From Holosporales bacterium (GTDB lineage Bacteria; Pseudomonadota; Alphaproteobacteria; RUG11792), in NCBI GenBank assembly GCA_031281515.1, contig JAITFF010000065.1:1-19029 (forward strand): a DNA stretch of 19,029 bases. The letters are read 5' to 3'. Position 1 is the stretch's first letter. Each line of letters begins with the position of its first letter. The notes under the pieces were generated by a model. That model was given only the letters and a program-made list of their open reading frames with translations. It was not told the origin of the DNA and ran no database searches. This document shows positions 1 to 5,949 of this stretch, in pieces. A program made the translations under genes and the position numbers.

Positions 1-65
1 AAAATGTCGCCATTTTCCACATTTTTCGAATTTATCCTAATATTTTTCATGTTTGCTGGTTTCTT

Positions 66-94
66 TTGTCGCAATGCCGACAACATTCTATTAT
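66..94 (+). promoter_or_regulatory. Candidate sigma70-type promoter for waaA
   Basis: A -35-like TTGTCG (66-71) and a -10-like TATTAT (89-94) are separated by 17 bases, and the waaA start lies about 38 bases downstream. An inverted repeat, CAATGCCG (72-79) and CGGCATTG (97-104), straddles the -10 element and could be an operator or an RNA hairpin. This rests only on similarity to consensus. Confidence 0.3.
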
Positions 95-132
95 AACGGC
101 ATTGTGTTGATCTACTCAAATGGGCAGGACGA

Positions 133-1464
133 ATGATTTTGGAACTTACCTTCATCGCGGCTGTGTACATTTGCATAATATATCACCCCAAGTATGTATT
201 TAGGGTGATCGGAGTTATGGCAATTCCGTTCGTCAGGCTGTATCTCAGTAGGAGGATTGCAACTGACCTTGAAGAAGCTTCCAGGAAGACGGAAAGATTC
301 GGAATTCCGTCACACGTACGTCCATTCGGAAAGTTGATTTGGATTCATGCCGTTAGCGTTGGGGAAGTTTTGTCGGTGATCCCATTCATCGAGGAGTTTA
401 GGAGTGTTAATGGGAGCGTAAATGTAGTTCTTACGACTGCGACCCTGACCGCCGCCAACCTCATCAAGGAAAGATTCTCAGAAACCATTATTCATCAATT
501 CGCTCCATTTGATGTTTTCCATTGGGTTCGTCGGTTTATCAAGTTCTGGGGGCCAGACGCCGTTTTTCTCGTTGAATCTGAATTATGGCCCAACACCTTA
601 TTCCATCTCGCTGAAATTGGTATTCCAACATATCTGTTGAATACGAGGATTTCGAATAAAACTCTCAAGAGGATGCGCTTCGCCAAGAGATTTTTCAATC
701 TTTTGCCGTTCAAACCTTTTCGTGGAGTTTTCGTAACGTCGAGAGAAATGAAAATGCAAGTCCTGGAATTGGGGGCAACTAATGTTTCAATTAATCCCAA
801 CATGAAGACTCTTTCCAAGATGTTGCCTTTTGACAAGGAAGCAGCCGCCGAATTGACCCGTAAATTCAGGAGGAGAAGTGTTTGGATTGCCGTTAGTACA
901 CACAAAGGAGAAGAGGAAATCGTCATTGAAGCACATAAAAAGATCAAGAAAGAATTCGAAAACATCTTAACGGTTATTGCGATTCGGCATCCTGAACGTG
1001 CGGAAGAGGTAGTGGAATTGTGTAATACTCTTGGATTATCGTCTATTCGGCATACAGTGGCGAAGGAACAGGTATTCGAGATTCAAGAAGATATTTATAT
1101 TGTTGATCAAATTGGGTGTCTCGGGGACTTTTTTGAGGTAATTGATACGGCCCTGATCTGTGGTAGCCTGATTCCAGGAATCGGCGGGCATAATATGCTC
1201 GAGCCGCTGCATTTCTCGTGCAATATCTTAACCGGGCCGTTCACTGAAAATTGCGAAGACATTTACCAGGCTGTACAAGAAGTCTGCCCAAAGGTTTCTG
1301 GTGTCGATGAATTGAGTGAATACGTTATTTATTCGATTCATACTTATCGACGAACAATTGCTGGCGTGAACAATAAGAGTTTCATTAGTAGCTGGCAGAA
1401 ATCCATAAAGGAAATCTCACTGGCAGTGTATGGTCGTCCGCCATCATCTTATCGAATAAGGTGA
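133..1464 (+). CDS. waaA: 3-deoxy-D-manno-octulosonic acid (Kdo) transferase
   Basis: WaaA (KdtA) transfers Kdo from CMP-Kdo to the lipid A precursor on the cytoplasmic face of the inner membrane, an early step of LPS core synthesis. The 443-residue protein has the usual length. A hydrophobic N-terminal anchor (about residues 1-35) precedes the family motif WIHAVSVGE (70-78), whose glutamate is the expected catalytic base. The C-terminal GT-B half carries GGHNMLEP (351-358), diagnostic for the family. The ATG at 133 is preceded by an AGGA Shine-Dalgarno-like element. The gene ends 8 bases from the convergent stop of the secreted-protein gene. It shows that the organism builds Kdo-containing LPS, which agrees with the lpt genes at the other end of the window. 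Confidence 0.95.
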   Translation: MILELTFIAAVYICIIYHPKYVFRVIGVMAIPFVRLYLSRRIATDLEEASRKTERFGIPSHVRPFGKLIWIHAVSVGEVLSVIPFIEEFRSVNGSVNVVLTTATLTAANLIKERFSETIIHQFAPFDVFHWVRRFIKFWGPDAVFLVESELWPNTLFHLAEIGIPTYLLNTRISNKTLKRMRFAKRFFNLLPFKPFRGVFVTSREMKMQVLELGATNVSINPNMKTLSKMLPFDKEAAAELTRKFRRRSVWIAVSTHKGEEEIVIEAHKKIKKEFENILTVIAIRHPERAEEVVELCNTLGLSSIRHTVAKEQVFEIQEDIYIVDQIGCLGDFFEVIDTALICGSLIPGIGGHNMLEPLHFSCNILTGPFTENCEDIYQAVQEVCPKVSGVDELSEYVIYSIHTYRRTIAGVNNKSFISSWQKSIKEISLAVYGRPPSSYRIR

Positions 1465-1472
1465 TTTAGGAA

Positions 1473-2837
1473 CTAGCCTAATAGACCTCTTCCGAATTGC
1501 TCCAATGCTTGTTCGTATTCTCGCGTTATCGGCTCGAGTTCTTCAAGGAATTTCGTTACTGCAGGGGCCAAAACGTTTCCGAAAGCATTTACCATCGCCC
1601 ATTCAACAGTTGATTCCAATTTACTCTTCTCTGCATTTTCCTGCTCAATCTCCGCTACAAGTTTCGTACTTTCTGGAGGCTTATTGGTTTTAGTCTGCTC
1701 TACACTGGCTTGCGCTTCCTGCAATTTTAATTTTAATTCCTGTAGATTCGCTTCAATTTCAGTTACTTTTTGCTGAGCTTCGTTTATTATAGGCTGATTC
1801 CTATTCCTATTTGCTGTAGTATTTACTGGCAATCTGGAGGCCTGTTCGAACCCTTCCTGAGCTGCTTTTAATTCAGCTTCCAACTTCTCCACTGCTGCAG
1901 CCAATCTTTGAACTTCTGCCTCCTGTGCGCAAAGTTGATCATTATAAGGTTTGAGTAGTTCTTCCAGTTCTGCTGAGTCTTTGTTCAATTTTGCAATTAA
2001 AGGAAAGTATTTACCCCCAAGTTTAATCAATGAGTCGGTAAGTTGGCTTCCATATTGGTTTATTACTGGGTTAGCAGCGACAAGTTTGACAATGTCATCA
2101 TTTTTTTTGTTCTCCGCTTCAACCACGGCCAGAGGAGGGGAGAAATCCACTACGGATCGTGTATGGTCTGGATACAAGGTTACACGCAAATATGGAATCG
2201 AATCTGTCTTAGGAGTTTTTAAGAATTTTTCCACCTCGTTCCAGGCTCCAACAAATCTAGCTGCCAGTTCCAAAGGTTGTAATTTGGCTTTGAGGGTGGG
2301 CGAAATTCCGGAAAAAAAGGCTTCTAGATCGTCCCAACTCTTACGCTCGATCTTCTGGAAAGCCCGAACTAAATTAGCCCCCAAATCCGATCGCAGCAAG
2401 TCAGAGAAAGGATTACCTTTCTTGCTATCATCAACATGAAAAACCCGATCTGCTGCTTCTTGATGCTTTCCTTTACAGAGCAGATCCACCAATTCTTGGG
2501 CGAGAAAAAGATAGAATCTTACGCCTCCATCAGGAGTGGGCGAGACCAGTCGGCAGGCTAACTTTTCATTGAGCAGCGAAACTACAGCAGAATACCTATC
2601 ATACATTTGTCCTACTGTCAACGTTGCCACTGGTGCAGGTGAAGCAGCGGGTGCCGCAGTACCTGGTGCCGCAGCAACGGAGGTCGCTGCCGGTGCCGCA
2701 GCTTCGGGTGCCGCAGCAGGTAGTGTCGCCGGTTGAGGGGGCTTGGCTGCTGGTACTGGTACTGAAGGATCCGCATGACTGGTGGTGCTAATATATAGCG
2801 ATCCCAAAACAGCCAAAGAAATTGTTAATAGCCTCAT
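1473..2837 (-). CDS. Secreted Ala/Pro-rich coiled-coil protein, function unknown
   Basis: I do not recognise this 454-residue protein. It starts with a clear Sec signal peptide (basic MR, hydrophobic core, likely cleavage after S-H-A at residue 22). An Ala/Pro-rich low-complexity stretch follows (about 23-73), then a mainly alpha-helical body with only three Cys. The region from about 300 to 410 is rich in Glu, Lys, Gln and Leu with heptad-like spacing, which suggests a long coiled coil. No transmembrane segment follows the signal peptide, so a periplasmic, surface or exported location is likely. An AGAGGG Shine-Dalgarno lies 4 bases before the ATG. It lies 78 bases downstream of tssA on the same strand and could be cotranscribed, but the gap carries an inverted repeat and may hold its own promoter. 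The Ala/Pro linker contains four copies of a 10-base DNA repeat. A link to type VI secretion is only inference from position. Confidence 0.8.
   Translation of the reverse strand: MRLLTISLAVLGSLYISTTSHADPSVPVPAAKPPQPATLPAAAPEAAAPAATSVAAAPGTAAPAASPAPVATLTVGQMYDRYSAVVSLLNEKLACRLVSPTPDGGVRFYLFLAQELVDLLCKGKHQEAADRVFHVDDSKKGNPFSDLLRSDLGANLVRAFQKIERKSWDDLEAFFSGISPTLKAKLQPLELAARFVGAWNEVEKFLKTPKTDSIPYLRVTLYPDHTRSVVDFSPPLAVVEAENKKNDDIVKLVAANPVINQYGSQLTDSLIKLGGKYFPLIAKLNKDSAELEELLKPYNDQLCAQEAEVQRLAAAVEKLEAELKAAQEGFEQASRLPVNTTANRNRNQPIINEAQQKVTEIEANLQELKLKLQEAQASVEQTKTNKPPESTKLVAEIEQENAEKSKLESTVEWAMVNAFGNVLAPAVTKFLEELEPITREYEQALEQFGRGLLG
2650..2716. repeat. Short direct repeats in the Ala/Pro linker
   Basis: GGTGCCGCAG occurs four times on the + strand, starting at 2650, 2665, 2692 and 2707, with spacings of 15, 27 and 15 bases. 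All spacings are multiples of three, so copy-number change would keep the reading frame of the minus-strand gene and lengthen or shorten its Ala/Pro-rich linker. Confidence 0.75.
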
Positions 2838-2885
2838 ATTACCCTCTTTACTTTTATTCTATATTGTGTAGTTTAAGACAATTGC

Positions 2886-2902
2886 GTTAACTTTTAGTTA
2901 AC
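2886..2902. promoter_or_regulatory. GTTAAC inverted repeat upstream of the secreted coiled-coil gene
   Basis: GTTAAC (2886-2891) and GTTAAC (2897-2902) flank five bases and form a perfect inverted repeat, about 50-65 bases upstream of the start at 2837. It could be an operator or a weak hairpin after tssA. There is no T-run, so a rho-independent terminator is unlikely. A -10-like TAGAAT lies between it and the gene on the minus strand, without a good -35 element. Confidence 0.3.
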
Positions 2903-2915
2903 ATTACTTCAGAAG

Positions 2916-3974
2916 CTACGACATCAGAATCCTGAGAAGTTTATGGGCTGATGTTTCCCCCTGTTTTAGGTCGTTTATTATTTCGAGGAGGGTCTTATTC
3001 TGCCATGATACTACTAATTCCAGCAGAAAATGACTCGGGCTATGTTTATCAGTTTCAATTAATTGCTGTTTAATGTTAACCAATTGCCGATATAATGCAG
3101 CCCTTTCCATATTTGGTGACTTGGTTACCGTCTCCAGGAGTGAAGCATCCCCTTCTTCCTTTTGGATCAAATCATTTTCTTGAGGAGCATATTTGATGAG
3201 CAATCCGTTTATTTTACTGAGATTTGTTACCGTTTTTGTGAAAATACCAAATGCTTTTGATTCAGAGATTTTTGAAATTGTGTGAGTAAGATTTTTAATC
3301 CCTTCCTGAATTCTTTCACTTATTTCGGAGAATTGCCGTATTGATTCTGGGGAAATTTGACCCACTATTCTGTGGATTTCATCAATCGTTTTAATATCGT
3401 TTTTTTGCGCGTATTTACCGAGTTCTTCGGCACTCTTCGGGGAACTGACCTGCCTAGCCTGTATTTCTAGAGCATATTCATATTGATACAAATTGACAGT
3501 CGTCTCTGCGGCATTACCCAGTTTCGCGAAAGGGATGTACAGCATTCTTTTTGCAACCGTATCGTAAATCCAATCTAAAATGCGGTATTTATACTCAATA
3601 TCGGACTCATGGTCGTTAGTCTTTGGATAGCAGGAAGCCCAAAACGATTCTAGAAACGATCTGAGCAATTCGGTCGCCTCCAGGATTCCCTCGAAGCCAC
3701 GGAGAACTACGATAGCCTCGATGAGCCAAGCCAGGACCTGAAGATCTTTTGTCCTGTTTTTTAAGGAATCTACCGTTAGATTTTCAACTAATTTCCAGTC
3801 GGCTTTCTTGAGGTCACGTTCCCAAACTCCGAGAGAAAGATTGCTATCCTCCTCGAATCGAGCGTGTTTTATTTCATCATAAACAGAGGTTAATGATAAA
3901 TCGGACCCAACACCATCGGTAGTCCCTGGAATTTCTGCGATTATATCGTCGATCGAATAGGACTCAATCGTCAT
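2916..3974 (-). CDS. tssA: Type VI secretion system protein TssA (ImpA-type)
   Basis: TssA proteins help assemble the T6SS baseplate and sheath in the cytoplasm. The 352-residue product has the two conserved ends of the short TssA class. The N-terminal ImpA_N domain (about 1-145) shows the pattern ADWKLVENLT, then KDLQVLAWLIEAI, then GFEGILEATELL and FLESFWASCYP. The C-terminal domain (about 275-350) shows RAALYRQL, then HSPSHFLLELVVSW and KTLLEIINDL, matching the usual Pro-His-Ser-Pro and trailing-helix region. The middle is helical and variable. A GTG at 3986 could add four residues, but the ATG at 3974 has an AGTGGA element upstream and is preferred. The gene overlaps the end of dapF by 11 bases, implying translational coupling. 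No other T6SS gene is visible in the window, so the partners must lie elsewhere or be absent. Confidence 0.85.
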   Translation of the reverse strand: MTIESYSIDDIIAEIPGTTDGVGSDLSLTSVYDEIKHARFEEDSNLSLGVWERDLKKADWKLVENLTVDSLKNRTKDLQVLAWLIEAIVVLRGFEGILEATELLRSFLESFWASCYPKTNDHESDIEYKYRILDWIYDTVAKRMLYIPFAKLGNAAETTVNLYQYEYALEIQARQVSSPKSAEELGKYAQKNDIKTIDEIHRIVGQISPESIRQFSEISERIQEGIKNLTHTISKISESKAFGIFTKTVTNLSKINGLLIKYAPQENDLIQKEEGDASLLETVTKSPNMERAALYRQLVNIKQQLIETDKHSPSHFLLELVVSWQNKTLLEIINDLKQGETSAHKLLRILMS

Positions 3975-4677
3975 AGAAATTTCCACTAAAAACTATTTTA
4001 GGATGCACAGTGAGGCTGAACGTATCTCCCAGATTCCTCACGCTCGAGCATCCACCATCATGCACGACCCTCACAGAGTCCGAAATATTTTGGGAGGCGG
4101 CGATGGCTATGGCTCCGCTTCCGCACGCCCTCGTCCATCCGACTCCTCTCTCATAAGTTTTGACCCTGATAAAGTCATCAACAAATTTGGTGAAATGGAG
4201 ATTGCAGTCAGGAAATTTATCTTTCACCTCCATCACTGAATCGAACATCTTAATGTCGCATACTGCGTGCTTATTCCCCACAGAAAGTATCTGATATTCC
4301 GACGATCTATGCAATAGAATTGGTTTTTCGACGAATAATGTGATTTCACCTTTGTCGGCGATAGTCCTGTGCTCTCGTCCGGAAATAATAAACCTCAGTT
4401 CAGCACTCTCACTCGATAAAATAATTCGGCTAATATACAGGGATGCGGCGCAAACTCCGTTTCCGCACATTTCTGCATGCCCACCATCCGCATTAAAAAA
4501 ATTGATATTATACGTCAGGTCAGTGACTTTTGTGAGCTCAATGACCTGATCGCAACCGATGCCAAAATGGCGATCAGCAATAGTTTTCGCCGTTTCATTG
4601 GTGATGATCAGTGTATCCTCTCGCCTCATGATAATAACGAAATCGTTCCCGTTTACCTGAGCCTTGACAAAACGCAT
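3964..4677 (-). CDS. dapF: Diaminopimelate epimerase
   Basis: DapF interconverts LL- and meso-diaminopimelate, supplying peptidoglycan cross-link precursor and lysine. All expected active-site features are visible in the 237-residue protein. GNDFV (10-14) and GIGCDQ (39-44) are present. The first catalytic Cys71 lies in MCGNG. VGNKH (133-137), the Asn of CNLHF (about 159) and YERG with Glu177 are present, and the second catalytic Cys185 lies in ACGSG. The typical family length is about 270 residues, so this is a compact form that lacks no recognised motif. The ATG at 4677 begins with the normal MRFVKAQVNGNDF opening, but no clear Shine-Dalgarno is seen. The gene follows accA by 97 bases and overlaps tssA at its end. 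It indicates that the organism still makes peptidoglycan. Confidence 0.94.
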   Translation of the reverse strand: MRFVKAQVNGNDFVIIMRREDTLIITNETAKTIADRHFGIGCDQVIELTKVTDLTYNINFFNADGGHAEMCGNGVCAASLYISRIILSSESAELRFIISGREHRTIADKGEITLFVEKPILLHRSSEYQILSVGNKHAVCDIKMFDSVMEVKDKFPDCNLHFTKFVDDFIRVKTYERGVGWTRACGSGAIAIAASQNISDSVRVVHDGGCSSVRNLGDTFSLTVHPKIVFSGNFYDD

Positions 4678-4724
4678 AGACTAACCAAAACACAACAAAA
4701 CCAATATATGATCTAGAAAATGAT

Positions 4725-4755
4725 TTTATACGATCATCCGAGTGCTACCAAGCAC
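4725..4755 (-). promoter_or_regulatory. Candidate dapF promoter with overlapping small hairpin
   Basis: On the minus strand a -35-like TTGGTA (4751-4746) and a -10-like TATAAA (4730-4725) are 15 bases apart, slightly short of ideal. A perfect GTGCT-TGGT-AGCAC hairpin (4755-4742) overlaps the -35 element. It has no following T-run, so it is not a good terminator for accA. Confidence 0.25.
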
Positions 4756-4774
4756 AGATTACGGCGCGGAGCTT

Positions 4775-5731
4775 CTAAGAGAGGAACTCATTCCCCATCG
4801 ATATGAATTTTTGTCTTCTTAAGTCTTTTCTTAAATCGCTTGGTACATCGAGGGCCCTGCAGAGATATCGGCTGACTTCCTCCTTGACTTTGGCTATGGT
4901 TTCTTCCTTATTCCTGTGGGCCCCTCCAATAGGCTCATCGATAATTTTATCGATAACTTTGAGAGCTAATAAGTCTGGAGCCGTCAATTTCTGGGCTTCC
5001 GCGGCGATTTCGGATTTCGTATCGTCTTTCCATAAGATCGATGCGCAGCCCTCTGGAGAAATTACGGAATAGACGGCATGTTCGAGCATCAGGATGTAAT
5101 CTGAGGAGGCGATTGCAATGGCGCCACCAGATCCTCCTTCCCCGATTACGACACTGATGAAGGCCGCATTAATTTGGAAACTCTTTTCCATACATCTGGC
5201 GATTGCCTCGGCTTGCCCTCGTTCTTCAGATTCGATTCCCGGAAATGCACCAGAGGTATCGATAAATGAAATTACTGGCAAATTGAATCGATTAGCTAAA
5301 TCGAGGAGCCGGCAGGCCTTACGATACCCCTCCGGTTTGGCCATCCCGAAATTGTGTTCCAATCTTGATTCTGTATCTCGCCCCTTTTCTTCTCCTATAA
5401 TCACGCATTTGATCCCACCTAATTTGGCAAATCCGCCGATTATGGCCCTGTCTTCTGAACACAATCTATCACCGGAGAGTTCAACGAAATCGGTAAACAT
5501 TCCAGCCAGATAATCGAGGAATTTCGGGCGGTCCGGGTGACGAGCTACTTGAACTTTCTGCCACGGAGTCAGTTTTCGATATATGTTTACGAGCAATTTG
5601 TCGACCTTCTTCTGCATTCTGGAAATCTCGGCGGCAACGTCGATATCTCCGAGCTTCGATGCATCTCGCAACTCTTTTATCTTGTTTTCGATGGCAAGAA
5701 CCTGATTCTCAAATTCCAAAGGAAACGACAT
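4775..5731 (-). CDS. accA: Acetyl-CoA carboxylase carboxyltransferase subunit alpha
   Basis: AccA pairs with AccD to transfer the carboxyl group from biotinyl-BCCP to acetyl-CoA, giving malonyl-CoA, the committed step of fatty acid synthesis. The 318 residues match the usual length of about 319. The N-terminal helical part (1-60, with LTPWQKVQVARHPDRP) is followed by the carboxyltransferase core: GDRL, AIIGGFAKL, then FIDTSGAFPGIESEERGQAE, the glycine-rich IGEGGSGGAIAI oxyanion region and VISPEGCASILW. The ATG at 5731 gives the expected MSFPLEFE opening. No strong Shine-Dalgarno is seen; instead a bulged hairpin (5740-5763) sits just upstream. The gene follows tRNA-Cys by 46 bases with no terminator in between, so it may be transcribed from the tRNA promoter. 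Confidence 0.97.
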   Translation of the reverse strand: MSFPLEFENQVLAIENKIKELRDASKLGDIDVAAEISRMQKKVDKLLVNIYRKLTPWQKVQVARHPDRPKFLDYLAGMFTDFVELSGDRLCSEDRAIIGGFAKLGGIKCVIIGEEKGRDTESRLEHNFGMAKPEGYRKACRLLDLANRFNLPVISFIDTSGAFPGIESEERGQAEAIARCMEKSFQINAAFISVVIGEGGSGGAIAIASSDYILMLEHAVYSVISPEGCASILWKDDTKSEIAAEAQKLTAPDLLALKVIDKIIDEPIGGAHRNKEETIAKVKEEVSRYLCRALDVPSDLRKDLRRQKFISMGNEFLS

Positions 5732-5777
5732 ATTGACTAGATTCTTCTACAAATTAGAAAATCGACGAAACAATCAG

Positions 5778-5851
5778 TGGAGGCCGAGGCCGGAATCGGA
5801 CCGACATACAAGGATTTGCAGTCCTCTGCATAACCATTCTGCCACTCGGCC
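5778..5851 (-). tRNA. tRNA-Cys (anticodon GCA)
   Basis: The 74-base minus-strand gene folds into a cloverleaf. The 7-bp acceptor stem is GGCCGAG with CTCGGCC. The D-arm contains TGGTTA, the anticodon loop CTGCAAA gives GCA, and the T-loop is GGTCCGATTCC. The discriminator base is T, followed by an encoded CCA (3' end at 5778). A U discriminator with a GCA anticodon is the identity set of tRNA-Cys. It lies between the RelA/SpoT homolog gene and accA with its own promoter. Confidence 0.96.
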
Positions 5852-5875
5852 TTCTCTACCGCATGCGCGAACGCC

Positions 5876-5911
5876 TCCCGGGATTATATTGTTTTTTGTC
5901 GGAATTATCAA
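5876..5911 (-). promoter_or_regulatory. Near-consensus promoter of tRNA-Cys with GC-rich discriminator
   Basis: On the minus strand TTGATA (5911-5906) and a perfect TATAAT (5888-5883) are spaced by exactly 17 bases. The stretch after the -10 is CCCGGGAGG, overlapping the palindrome TCCCGGGA (5883-5876). A GC-rich discriminator between the -10 and the start site is the known mark of stable-RNA promoters inhibited by ppGpp in proteobacteria. Transcription should begin near 5876, leaving a leader of about 25 bases before the tRNA. Confidence 0.75.
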
Positions 5912-5949
5912 TCGATCAAAAACTTTTTGTGCCGTATGAACACGAATTA

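Noticed and set aside
1..110. Short open frames at the left edge, including a Phe-rich one ending at 96
   Set aside because: They are too short, with two frames open by chance in A+T-rich DNA. The stretch contains the likely waaA promoter.
495..965. A 156-residue minus-strand frame inside waaA
   Set aside because: It is antisense to a strongly conserved enzyme and has no recognisable feature.
1951..2439. A 162-residue + strand frame opposite the secreted coiled-coil gene
   Set aside because: The minus-strand gene has a signal peptide, a good Shine-Dalgarno and structured composition. The + frame is Ser-rich noise.
2650..2716. Repeats considered as a CRISPR-like array
   Set aside because: The 10-base units are in frame in a coding region and encode an Ala/Pro linker. 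There are no spacers of uniform length.
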